Origin: Litsea cubeba
Taxonomy: Eukaryota > Streptophyta > Magnoliopsida > Laurales > Lauraceae
Length of the DNA: 64,000 bases
Assembly (NCBI GenBank): GCA_012931725.1
Contig: CM022953.1
Coordinates: forward strand, 56,310,535 to 56,374,534
Direction: 5' to 3'
The stretch's first letter is position 1, and the number at the start of each line of letters is the position of its first letter. The position numbers were made by a program, and so were the translations under genes. The notes under the pieces were generated by a model. It did not search any database. It was not told where the DNA came from and saw only the letters and a list, made by a program, of their open reading frames with translations. Of this stretch, positions 39,375 through 50,690 are shown in pieces.

Positions 39375-40411
39375 ACAAGTACCCGTTACCGAGGATCGAT
39401 GAGCTCTTCGATCAATTACAGGGAGCTCAATTCGTTTCAAAGATAGATCTGCGTTCCGGTTATCATCAGTTGCGAGTCAGGAAGGAGGATGTTCCTAAGA
39501 CTGCATTCCGGACGAGATATGGACATTTTGAGTTTCTTGTGATGCCTTTTGGATTAACGAACGCTCCAGCAGTTTTTATAGCATTGATGAATAAGGCATT
39601 TGCTCCGTTCTTAGATCAGTTTGTGGTACTTTTCATAGATGATGTGTTGGTATACTCAAAGACTAAGGAAGAGCATGAGCATCAGTTGAGAACATCTTTG
39701 CAGCTTTTGAGGGATAACTAACTGTATGCAAAGTTGAGCAAATGTGAGTTTTGGTTGGAACAAGTGGCATTTTTGGGCCATATAATCTCTAAGGAAGGAC
39801 TGACAGTGGATCCCAAGAAGATTGCAGCAGTTGTCAATTAGAGTAGCCCGCGGATTGTAGCGGAGATTCGCAGTTTCCTTGGACTTGCAGGTTACTACCG
39901 AAGGTTTGTGAAAGGATTCGCTACTATAGCATCTCCGTTGACTAAGTTGACGAGGAAGGATATTCCGTTTGTGTGGACGGAGGGGTGTGAAAAGAGTTTC
40001 CAAGAGCTAAAGACCAGATTGACTACAGCACCTATACTTGCTTTACCCGCTGGAAGTGGAGGATTTGTGATTTTCACAGATGCATCAGGAGTAGGTTTGG
40101 GATGTGTTCTCATGCAGCATGACAAGGTGATAGCATATGGATCAAGGCAATTGAAGGATCATGAGAAGAAGTATGCCACACATGACTTGGAGTTAGCAGC
40201 AGTGGTGTTTGCATTGAAGTTGTGGAGGCATTATTTGTATGGGGAGAGATTTGAGGTGCATACAGATAATAAGAGTTTGCAATACCTATTTACACAGGGT
40301 GATCTGAATAACAGGCAGAGGAGATGGATGGAGTACATAAAAGATTATGATTTTCCAATCAAGTACCATCCTGGAAGAGTGAATGTGGTAGCAGATGCTC
40401 TAAGTAGATAG
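39350..40411 (+). pseudogene. RT and RNase H of element F
   Basis: RT continues in a new frame: KYPLPRIDELFDQLQGAQFVSKIDLRSGYHQL (in pieces), VMPFGLTNAPAVF and catalytic FIDDVLVYSK. TAA at 39719-39721 sits where Gln precedes LYAKLSKCEFW, and TAG at 39839-39841 where Trp is expected. RNase H follows (VIFTDASGVGLGCVLMQ, KKYATHDLELAAVVFAL, VHTDNKSLQYLF, VADALSR) and ends at TAG 40409-40411. One RNase H only, unlike element A. Confidence 0.9.
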
Positions 40412-41968
40412 GCAGCATTCAGTGGGTGTATAATGCCTGAATGGAGATGGATGGAGCAATTCAGAGACATGGATGTGGAAGTATGGCCAGTTAATGAGAA
40501 GGTCCTAGTTGCTACTATGGGAGTTTGGGAGCCAGAAATAGTTAACAGGATCAAGGAATGCCAGAAGGATGATCCAGAAATTCAGAGAATCATTGATCAT
40601 GTGGATGACAAGCCAGAGTTCAAATTGATAGAGAGAGTTTTGTACTGTAAGGATAGGTTGTGTGTGCCAGATGTTCAAGACATCAAGTCAGAGTTGATGA
40701 CAGATGCGCACCACACCCGATATTCTATTCACCCAGGAAACACCAAGATGTATCAGAATTTGAAGAATCACTATTGGTGGGTGAAAATGAAGAAAGAGAT
40801 TGCAGAATTTGTCTCCAGATGTATGACTTGTCAATAGATTAAGGCAGAGCACAAGAAGCCTCCTGGTTTACTTCACCCGTTGGAGATTCCACAGTGGAAA
40901 TGGGAGAATATCACCATGGATTTCGTGTCGGGATTGCCGAACACCAAGAAAGGCAATGATGCTATTTGGGTGATTGTTGATAGACTGACTAAATCAGCCC
41001 ATTTCTTGCCATTTAAGACTGGTCAGTTTATGGATAAGATGACTAAGATGTACAGGGACAATATAGTCAAGTTGCATGGAGTGCCTAAGTCCATAGTGTC
41101 CGATCGAGACACTAAGTTTGTCTCTCGGTTTTGGTCTACTTTCCAGTCATCTATGGGAACTCAGTTGAAGTTCAGCACAGCTTACCACCCTCAGACAGAT
41201 GGATAGTCAGAGCGTACCATTCAGACATTGGAAGATCTCCTCCGAGCATGTGTTTTGGATTTCAAGGAGAGTTGGGATGAGAGTTTGCCTCTATGTGAGT
41301 TTGCCTACAATAACAGCTATCATTCAAGTATTGGTATGGCACCATTTGAGGCATTGTATGGAAGAAGATGCAGAACCCCAGCATGTTGGGAGGAAGTTGG
41401 AGTTCGGAGTTTTCATGGCCCCTCAGAGATTGCTGATTCCAGTGAGAAGGTCAGAGTTGTTCAGATGCGAATGAAGGAGTCACGGGATCATCAGAAGAGC
41501 TATGCAGACAAGAGGCGGAGACCTTTAGAATTCCAAGTGGGGGATATGGTGTTCCTGAAAGTGTCTCCGATGAGAGGTGTTGTCAGATTTGGGCAGAAAG
41601 GGAAGCTTGTCAAGAGGTTTGTGGGACCATTTGAGATTAAGAGCAAGATAGGAGACGTGGCTTATCGTCTAGTGCTACTGCCAGAGTTAGCGGGTGTGCA
41701 CGATGTGTTTCATGTCTCAATGCTTCGGAAGTATATTCCCGATCCCACCCATGTGTTGCAGCACGAGCCACTTCAGCTTCAGGCGGATGTCACCTACGTG
41801 GAGCGTCCAGCGCAGATCATTGACACTAAGGAGATAGTGTTGCGCACTAAGACCATCCCATGGGTTAAAGTACAGTGGGAGAACCACAGTCTGGAGGAAG
41901 CTATGTGGGAGCTAAAGGAGCATATTCAGAAAGCGTACCCTATCTTTTTCCAGATGAGGTATGTTTAG
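40412..41968 (+). pseudogene. Integrase and chromodomain-like C-terminus of element F
   Basis: Continues in the same frame as the RNase H. Zinc domain H...H...C...C (SIHPGNTKMYQNLKNHYWW, CMTCQ), TAG at 40835-40837 replacing Gln, core with TMDFVSGLP, VSDRDTKF, and TAG at 41204-41206 replacing Gln just before SERTIQTLEDLLR (catalytic Glu kept). After the core comes the GPFEI region and at the end a chromodomain-like segment (about residues 470-515: VKVQWENHSLEEAMWELKE). Chromodomains steer insertion to heterochromatin. The protein ends at TAG 41966, only 40 bp before the 3' LTR. Confidence 0.9.
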
Positions 41969-41971
41969 GCA

Positions 41972-41985
41972 TTTGGGGGACCAAA
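41972..41985 (+). promoter_or_regulatory. Polypurine-like tract of element F
   Basis: TTTGGGGGACCAAA, 22 bp before the 3' LTR, the position and sequence usual for Tekay/Del-type elements. Confidence 0.6.
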
Positions 41986-42007
41986 TATTTTTTTTATTTG
42001 TGAGAGT

Positions 42008-44973
42008 TGTAAGGTCTGTGACCTTACTGGGTCAGTTGGGCCCAAAACCCGGCCCGTTGACCCGTTTTAATTTGTTATTATTTTATTTAATTATATTTTA
42101 GATATTTAAGTGGGTTTAGATCATGAGCGAGTTTCTTTTAGCATTAGAATAGTGCCTGCGAAGTTTCGTTCGATTCCGAGTTCGTTTGATCATAGCAGGG
42201 GTGTAGTTTGCAATTTAGGAAAAATTGAGTGTTTTCCGAAATATTCCAAACGCCGTGATTTATGGGTTCGTTGGAAAGGTCTCGTCGTTCTGATGACTTT
42301 TGTCTCTTGACTCATCGCGATCCGGCGATCAGAAACCTTTCAAGTGGTCCATTCTTTCACCGGACCCACTTAAAGGGGCGATTCGGTCTTTTCCCCTTAA
42401 TTGTCTTCTTAAACGAAAGCCTAACCCTAAATTCATTTCATTCTCTGCAACCGACGAAGAACCGCGGCCATTTCTTTCTTCCTCTTCCTTTCTCAAGCCA
42501 GATCTCAGCCCTAGAAAACCCTATTCGGAGATCCGATCCGCTAGAGTTCATCCTCGCGATCCCCTCTTGCTTCCGGTGTAAGTTTGGTAAGCATTCTCCC
42601 ACCTTCATCTTTTTCAATCTTATGCCTTTTGGTTAGATTTAGGTCCGATCTTGATTCTTTTTCTTTCTTTCTTCTCCTTGGTGTATTAGGTTGTGTTTGT
42701 ACGGGTTAGATTGTGATTTTGAGGGTAGAAAAGCTTCTCCTCAAATTTCACCCATTACCAATCTTCGTCTTGGTTGAGGCAAGTAGATATGCATTACATT
42801 TTAAACATGTATGTTTGTTTTCATTTGACTGGTTATGATTCTAATAGATTTCCCCTTTAATTCCAAGCATGTTTTGATATTGATTTGGGGATTTTTAATG
42901 TTAGGTTAGGTTTATGGAATGAATGAGATAAATTGTTAAATTGGTACCCCTTTATGTTTTAAATTGTTAGAAATGATGAGAATGATGATTGTGATGATTG
43001 GGGAGCAGGAGGCACATTTTCTGCAGGTTTGCCATGGTTTGGCTGGAGGAAAAAGGGGCAGAAAATCCATTTTCGGGTTACAGCACAGTACGTCCGATCG
43101 ATCGGACTGTACCTCCGATCGATCGGACTGTGTGTTAACTGAGAGGTGTACAGGTCCGATCGATCGCACAGTACGTCCGATCGATCGGAGGGTAATTTTC
43201 TGACAGCACTTGGAAACTTCGAAAACCTGTAACTTTCGATCCGCCCGTTGGATTTCTACATATAATATATCGTTGGAAAGCCCTTGAGACGTAGAATCCA
43301 ATGGTTCTAGTTTCATCACGATCGGAGGTCGGAAAGTGATGTAAATACTTGGATTATTGATCCAGCTCAAGTTTTATTGGAAATAAGACCGGTAACCTAG
43401 GTTTGGGCCTTAGATGTTGGAAACCATCAATTTACTCTCACTTGACCATTAATGGGATTGGAATCGAATCACGTGCTTGGTGTGAATTCGATGGGTTGTC
43501 TAGGTATTTGTGTATTGCACGTAGTGTAACCGAATGCACATGGAGTTGAATTTAATAATGTTCAACATGATTGTACACCAAGGAATTATCCTAAAAGCAT
43601 CATTGATTCAATTTCCACATGTACTCCATTAGAATACGTAGGATACAGGGATGACACCACTTACCTAGGGTTGGATTGTAATTCTTCCTTGTCTTGTGAC
43701 TTGTATCCGTTGATAACATCTCCTTGTACACTCCCTTGACATAAAACACGTAATCAATTATGAAACATAAACTCTTATAGAATTTAGGACTTGGACTTGA
43801 CTTAGAGTGTACCATAGGAACCCGTGTCTTGTATTGATGAACTTGACTGGCCAGTAATGGAAGGGGATTATCACGTGTTTCACTTGTCTTGTATCGTCTT
43901 GAATAAGATAATCCCTAAGAACTTGTCTTGTACTTGGAACTAGCCAGACTTGCTTGTCTTGTCTGTTCTTGAGTCAAAACCACTTTATTATTGTTTGCAT
44001 ATCATGGCCATCTGCAGTTTGGGATTTAATGACGAATCGGTTACTCCGGTTGTCGGGGTGGGCAGTCGGCGTAGGACGGCGTCCATGGCATTGAATAGCT
44101 GGGAGCGGGCTAGGACCGTGCTGCTATTCCCAGGACAGGGAGCTAGGATCCCACTGGAGCCGGACTATGGTATCAGTAGTCCAAGGGGATTGTTACTGGT
44201 ACCCCAGGAGGTGGCATAGGACATCCTCGGAGTCTCCCTCTTGCTTGTCTTGCTTGCATTTGCATGGATAGTGGTTATTGTTAGATGATTGCTAGGATTC
44301 CTGTTATTGTTTCTACAAATTAATCTCGCTTTATGCCTAGCTTCATATTCTTGTATTCATATGATTTTATACTTGTCATTACTCTACACTTGATGCATGT
44401 CGTGTTTATTATGTTTTGTATATCTATTGCTCAACATGTCGTTGACTTTGTTCCTTGATGTGTAGACACATCAGGTGAGTTCTTCTACGAGGAGCAGGCA
44501 GGTGAGGAGATCCCAGAGGATCTCCAACCAGCAGAGGAGGCACGAGAGTGGCGTGCCGATGACGTAGAGTAGCGTCATCATATCCTGGCACGAGAGAGAG
44601 ATAAACTTGGTTTCATTAGATTATCTTTCATTCATTATTTCTCTCGTCGAACCTTATATTACATTGACTCTGTTTCTTTGATTGGCCATGTTTAGTGGGA
44701 TGGCCATTGTAATAAATTACTTAACTTTTTAGTTCTATTTCTCTTTCTTACAAACTTTAATTTAATGAGATTATTATCCATTGCTTGAGATTCTATATGT
44801 CTAGAGTTGTTTGGACTCTATTTGTATTGTACCACATGAGGTTTGAGGTTTGAAATATTAAATCCTCACCGCGGACTACGATCCGTGGGCCCAAAGGACA
44901 AAATTTTTAATTAGTCCTAAAATTCACTCTCCGGATCCGGTTATTTCTTTAATCGGGTTCGGGGGACGTGACA
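42008..44973 (+). repeat. 3' LTR of element F
   Basis: 2,966 bp, 183 bp longer than the 5' LTR. The extra segments (9 bp near 42255, ~128 bp at 42661-42787, ~51 bp at 43726-43776) account for the difference. Ends GGGGGACGTGACA and ATGTA duplication as expected. Palindrome pairs at 43094-43188. Confidence 0.95.
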
Positions 44974-44978
44974 ATGTA

Positions 44979-46024
44979 TGTATGAATTTTTAGGATATTT
45001 TGTAATGGGAAGGTGCAGGGGCAGAACTAGGGGGGAGGGGCTGGCAGCGGCCATGGCCCCCCCTAAATTGCCTTCATATCCTCCTATTACTACTAAGTGA
45101 CTATTGTAAGGGCATTTTAGTGTACATTTATATACATTATAAATAAAATAAAAGTAGGAGAGCCAGGGCTAAGGGCCGGCCAGTACTGTCCAAGACCGGC
45201 CCTCAAATCTCAGGGCTTGAAAAAAATTGTCCAAGCCTAACACTAGGGCTTTTCTTTGGAAATAAAAGCCCTCATTTTAAGGGCTTTTGAGGGTCGAGCC
45301 GGGCTGGGCCGGGCATCCTTCCCACAAATCTCAGGGCCAGATTGACAGGCATACCTGGTACGCTTTGATGCCATGATGACGAGACGAGACGTGAATGAGT
45401 TTTGAGAAAGCGGTTGGTGGAGCTGTCAGCTGTGGCAGGTGTTGCCAACAAAGAGCAACATGTGAAAAGAATTTACAGTCAACAGATAATAAAAACAATA
45501 TTAAAACTTGTAGCTGCATAAAGCCAAAGGGAACCATGAAGAAAGTCCACCTAAATATGTGAAGAAAAACTAAAGATTCCTTTCTATTGAATGCAATTGT
45601 TGATAAGAGATGATATAATGACCAAGTTTGAGACGTAAAATCCTTGATATATTTTCTGTGGTTGTGCAAAAGCAACGAAGAGGTTGGTGCAACCGGGATA
45701 GGGAAAGAAGATATCTCTCATATCTTGCAAACTGGTTATAGAGAAGTAAGAGAGAAACGTTTACTTTTCTATTTGAGTCCATTAAGAGATAAGAGAGGGA
45801 CGTTTCTTTTGAGATCGCAAACCCGGTTATTAAGTGATAAGAAAGACAAAGTTCCAAAAACAAAAATAAAAATAAAAAGATAAGAGATACATAGTTCAAA
45901 AATAGAGAGATAAGAAAGAGATTTTAGAAGAGATTTAGTTGTGTTTTAACACTACACTATGTTAGGGGATTGCAGACCCGATGCTTGAATGGAATTAAGT
46001 GGAGAATGGCCACTTACCTCACTA
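44979..46024. other. Intergenic sequence, no gene seen
   Basis: A G/C-rich stretch (45010-45070, 45165-45340) with GGCCATGGCCCCCCC and GGGCCGGGC words of the kind found in plant hAT-type MITEs, but no terminal repeats could be defined. 45640-45960 has loose repeats of AAGAGATAAGAGAG. Minus-strand frames across 45331-45899 are low-complexity and not believable. Confidence 0.4.
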
Positions 46025-46029
46025 GTGAG

Positions 46030-46442
46030 TGATAAGGAAGACCACAAGTTGGTGGGCCATCAAACAGATCACCACATAACAGTGGGTCATTCCATTAATC
46101 ATCACATGCCATTTCTACATGAGAAGATTGGCGAGCCATCTCAACAAGAGAACCCTCAAGATATCAAACGGACAAGTCATGCATATCATGATCTATCATG
46201 ATCGTGAGACAACCTGTATCAAGGATATGAAAGGGTGTACAAATAAACTGGCCTGGGATATGAAGATCTTATTCAGTTGCTTTAAATATATTCTAATATA
46301 TTCTCAAAATCCATATGCAGGGAAACTAATCCATGTGTACGGAAGCTACACATCTATATAATGAAATGATGAGGGATGGCTAAGTATGTTGAGAAGCTCA
46401 CAGCCAAACCTCTTTTCACAATATGTTTTTTAATTCTTCACA
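46030..46442 (+). repeat. 5' LTR of element G
   Basis: 413 bp, TGATAAGGAAGACC...AATTCTTCACA, with CTATATAATG about 90 bp before the end. Confidence 0.95.
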
Positions 46443-46454
46443 TGGTATCAGAGC
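46443..46454 (+). promoter_or_regulatory. Primer binding site of element G
   Basis: TGGTATCAGAGC directly after the LTR. Confidence 0.95.
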
Positions 46455-46514
46455 ATCACCAGCTGTAGATACACCCTACCTTTCAATAGTGTCTTTTTTC
46501 TATCTATTATATCC

Positions 46515-47725
46515 ATGGCTGGATCATCTTCAACGTCAATCTCTCTCACCCTATCTGATATTGCACTTCACCATCTCATCACAATTGTTTCAGTAAAACT
46601 GAACCTCACAAACTATCTGGTTTCGCGTATGCAAATCCTTCCTTTTATTGAGAGTCTTAAGGTTAAGGATTTGATAACTGAAGGATTGCCGGCAAAGAAG
46701 AAACAGACAAGGAAGGCAAGGCAGATTCAGAATATGAGACGCTGAAGGAAAAAGATCTCCTATTAAGGAGTTGGATTACAGGAACTCTATCAGAAGAGGT
46801 CCTTTACCTGATCGTGGGTTGCATTACAGCCAAGGAAATTTAGCTGTGTCTTGAGGAGAATTTTCTTCATGCCACGTAGGAACGCGAAGTTCAACTAAAG
46901 CAAAGGATGCAAGATATCAAACTCGGTAATCAGCCACTATCTGAATACCTTAAAGGTTTCAAAACTATTTTTGATGGTCTTACTTCAATTCAAAAAATAG
47001 TTCCAGATGAAGATAAAGTTATTTACATGTCTCGTGGCCTTGGAAAGAAGTATAGTGTGCTAGTAACCTCTATGCTAGCAAAACCACCATTTCCCACCTA
47101 TACCCAGTTTGTCACTGTTGTCCAGAATTATGAGCTTTATCTCCAAAGTTTGGAAACTGAAACTAAAAACCTTGATTAATCAAAGGCATTTGTGGCCCAA
47201 AAACAACAAGGAGGACACCAAGGAGGTGGTCATGGCAGAGGAAACTATAAGCCGCGGGGAGGTCATAATGGTCATTACAACACATATAACTCACGTGGCC
47301 GTGGGTTTTCTGCAGTTGGGCAAAACCAGGGGTTCCACCCAACCTCGCCAAGTGCAACAAATGGACAGCAACAGCAGGCTGCTTCTTCGCCTCAAACAGG
47401 TAGCAATAATGCTTTCTTTAATGGGTCTTACACTCCATATTCTCAGAATAATGGCACAGGGCAACAAGGTACCATTATTCCATATCCATGCCAATATGTG
47501 GAAGAAGGAATCACACTGCAATGAAATATTTTTATCGATGGGACTATTCATACCAGGCTCCTGAAGACTAAATGAAACACAAGACCCGAATCTGTATGTT
47601 GATACTGGGGCCAATGCACATATTAACAATGATCCAGGTAAATTACTCCATGCTCAACCTTACATTGGGAATGATAAATTGGTAATAGGGGATGGTTTCA
47701 AATTGAAAATTTCTCATATAGGGGA
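46515..47725 (+). pseudogene. Gag and protease start of element G
   Basis: ATG 46515 (MAGSSSTSISLTLSDIALHHL) starts a copia gag: LNLTNYLVSRMQILPFIES, then frame change near 46740, stops near 46840 and 46875, then MQDIKLGNQPLSEYLKGFKT and YSVLVTSMLAKPPFPTY, a stop at 47177, and a Gly/Gln/Asn-rich basic tail (GGHQGGGHGRGNYKPRGG) to 47524. The protease motif LYVDTGANAHINND is near 47595. The frame runs into insertion H at 47725. Confidence 0.8.
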
Positions 47726-49557
47726 TGATTTACGCATCATTTTCTAATGAATTAGGAGTTTAATTAGGTGAATTACATCATTCTTCATCTAATTCCATCT
47801 TTTCATGCATTTTCACCTAGGAACCTGAATCTTCATATTTTTCATAGATCTTCTGCATTAACTTATAATATTATGCATTTTTTCTCCGAATAATCCCAGT
47901 TGGAGTAGGACTCTGTCCGGATGGGTCCCACTTCAATATGGGCTCTTCAATATTTGATGTGTTGAATTAGAATGTGCAGAAAATGAGAATTGCATGCCTC
48001 TGTCACGGAACCTACTTTCAAGCACACATAGTCATCCATGGCCCTGCATTGCTGAATTGAAGTTTGAAAAGAAGTAAATTGAAGAATTCACCACGTAGAC
48101 CCCACAAACAAGCCAAGTGCAAATCAATCAAAGGAGGGGTCCACTCATCATGTTGTTTAAAGAGTCCTAACTATAGTAGAAAACTTCTCATAGGGCCCTC
48201 TGTTCAAGCAGATGAAATGTCCCACATGGCGGGGTCCGCAATAGTTGTAGATTTGAAATTATTCTGATTGGAATAAAAGAAGAAGAGTTTGAATCATTCA
48301 CATCCGATCTCCTTTCGAAAATGAAAGTTGTGTAGAGATAGAACCCATTGCAAATCAAATTTCAAAAGTTAATCCCGTTTTTCCTAGGATAACTCATCTT
48401 CAAATGGCTATAACTTATAATCCGACCGTCGGATCGATGAAATTTACCTACCGTTGGAAAGCTTATTCAGAGTAGATTTCCGTGAAGCCAAAAATGCGCA
48501 AATCAGAGCTAAATTGACAAAGTTTTGGGCTCGGAGATTTTCATGTTTATTTTTAGACAGGATTGCAATTAAATCCACACCGTTGATAACTGTTGTACAT
48601 CCCTTGTGGGACCCCATCTAAAGATTAGCCAAGCCATCCATAGGTTTCCAAAAGCTTTCATCTCATTCAAACTCAAACAGGATTAGAGATATACCTCATC
48701 AATGAAGATAAATCAAATTTACAGAAAAGGTTTCCAGATTCAATGTATTTGTAAGATAACCAGAGTTATAATAGGAATGAAAAGGAAGCATACGAGAGAC
48801 GCTCCCTACCTTGGATGTCCATGATTATTCTCTATCATCCTTCTCTTATTTCCCTAATTAATAGAATTTAAGAGTTATTTTTGGGTATTCTGGAGCCCTG
48901 TTTCAGAAATTAGGATTTTTAGAAGAGAGATTTCTCAGAGACCATTGTATAAGGAGATGCTATTAATGAAATTACTTGTGGAGCTCTTTTCAATGGCTGG
49001 CTAGATTTCTGGATTGGAGTACACAGATGAAGCTAAGTAGATCTTTAATTTAATCTATGTGATTTTTACAATTACTTTCTTGTCTCTTTTAAATGCATGC
49101 CCTATTAGAATAATAGATCTGTCTTCATGCTTTAGGCAGCCTCTATTTTCATACTTATGATTTTTCGTTCTTTTATGAGGTGAAGGAGGTCTTGACCTTA
49201 TTCTTATTAAAATTTGAATTATGCGAAAGACAAATCCTCCGGATCCGAAACATTGATTAGTTTATGATCTGAGTTATTTTTTAGACAAATAGTAGAATAA
49301 TTGCATAGATGGATTAATTATCTTGCTTAGTGGATTCTGAATGCTCTTATCTATTTTTTATATATTTGGTTAGTTTGTGTTTCTGAATTCTTTTAGTTTT
49401 TCTTTGATCTCAATTATTCATTAATCTTTGATTTTAAAAAATTACATTTTAAATTTTAACTTAGTAGTGCTCCCTGTAGGGATCGACCTGTAATTGCCAC
49501 TATCTCAAAAAGACAACTGTGCACTTGTAGTATTAAAATATTAAATTTAATATCACA
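47726..49557 (+). mobile_element. Element H: Athila-type solo LTR inside element G
   Basis: Non-coding 1.83 kb that splits the protease/integrase spacer of G. Starts TGATTTACGCATC and ends CTGTGCACTTGTAGTATT...AATATCACA, matching the U5 end style of Athila-group LTRs and of solo LTR E. Interior has CCGACCGTCGGATCGATG and CGTTGGAAAGC (48425-48465), also found in LTR F, and ATTAATGAAATTACTTG near 48965. I could not find a clean 5-bp duplication, so the exact edges are uncertain by a few bases. Confidence 0.6.
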
Positions 49558-49589
49558 TCACCTCCTTTAAATCTGATTATGACACAATG

Positions 49590-50690
49590 GAATTAAAAAA
49601 TATTTTAGTTGTGCCTGAAATCAAGAAAAACCTAGTTTCAGTTTCACAATTGGTTCGAGATAATTCTTGTCTTTTTGAGTTTTCTGACTCAATTTTTTTT
49701 TATAAAGGAACGAGCTACGGGCAGACTAATGGCAACAGGCAGTAAAAAGGGCAATCTATATGCCTTAGATGGAGAAGCACTAGTGACTTTTGTGGCACTC
49801 GGATCTGGAAAAACTACGGAAGAGATTTGGCACTTGGGTCATCCCAATAATAAATTGTTGAAGATCATAAATTCTCAAAGCATCATTAACATTAGCAATT
49901 GGAATAAAATACCCAGTGTTTGTGTTAGTTATCAAATGGGAAAGAGTCGTAAGTTGCCTTTTTCTTTGAATAATAAACTTCTGAAAATTCATTGCGATTT
50001 ATGGGGGCCCTCTCCTGTTTCATCTTCTCAAGGAATCAGATATTATGTGATTTTTGTTGATGATTGTACCAGATTTACTTGGTTTTATCCCCTCAAAAAT
50101 AAATCTGATTTCTTCGAGATTGTTTTCAATTTTCAAAAATTAGTAGAAAATCAGTTTTCTACAAAGATAAAAGTCTTTCAAAGTGATGGTGGTGGTGAAT
50201 TTCAGTCGCACAAGTTTATTGCTCATCTTGAGAATTGTGGTATTCACAGACAAGTTTCATGCCCGGGTACTTCAGAACAAAATGGTATTGCGGAAAGAAA
50301 GCACAGACATATAGTTGAGACAGGGCTTACTTTACTCGTCCATGCAAATTTACCAAAGAGCTTTTGGGTAGAAGCATTCATGACTGCAGTATTCTTAATA
50401 AACAGACTTCCCTCAACAGTTTTGCATATGGAAACACTAATTTTTAAACTTCATGGTGCTCATCCAGATTACTCAAGTCTCAGAGTTTTTGGGTGTTGAT
50501 GCTTCCTTTACTTGCGGGATCACAACAAAAATAAATTTGAGCCTAAGACATATCCCTGCATTTTTACAAGGTATAGCCCTTTGCATAAAGGCTTTCGGTG
50601 CTACCGTCCTCAAAGTCGAAAAGTCTTCATCTCACGCCATGTGGTTTTTGATGAAACTGTATTTCCGTATAAGAATTCATAAAATGTGTT
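49590..50690 (+). pseudogene. Integrase of element G
   Basis: Begins NILVVPEIKKNLVSVSQLV in one frame, shifts near 49700, then a 274-codon open segment to 50499: zinc domain (weakly kept; the expected WHxRLGH reads WHLGHPNN), core with HCDLWGPSPV, QSDGGGEFQS and NGIAERKHRHIVE, ending LRVFGC and a TGA. The next ~60 codons continue in the same frame (FEPKTYPCIFTRYSPLHKGF). Core catalytic residues are intact. Confidence 0.85.

Larger units (their letters stand above)
34352..44973 (+). mobile_element. Element F: Ty3/gypsy chromovirus (Tekay/Del-like), full length
   Basis: 10,622 bp with LTRs 34352-37134 and 42008-44973 and a perfect target duplication ATGTA (34347-34351, 44974-44978). A tRNA-Met-type primer site follows the 5' LTR, and pol has the order protease, RT, RNase H, integrase, with a C-terminal chromodomain-like end. 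Long LTRs ending in GGGGGACGTGACA are typical of the Tekay/Del group. I count some 35-40 substitutions between the LTRs (~1.3%) plus three larger indels, yet gag-pol has at least six stops and a frameshift. Confidence 0.95.

Noticed and set aside
45010..45340. hAT-type MITE from GGGCCGGGC words
   Set aside because: No terminal inverted repeats or 8-bp duplication could be defined.
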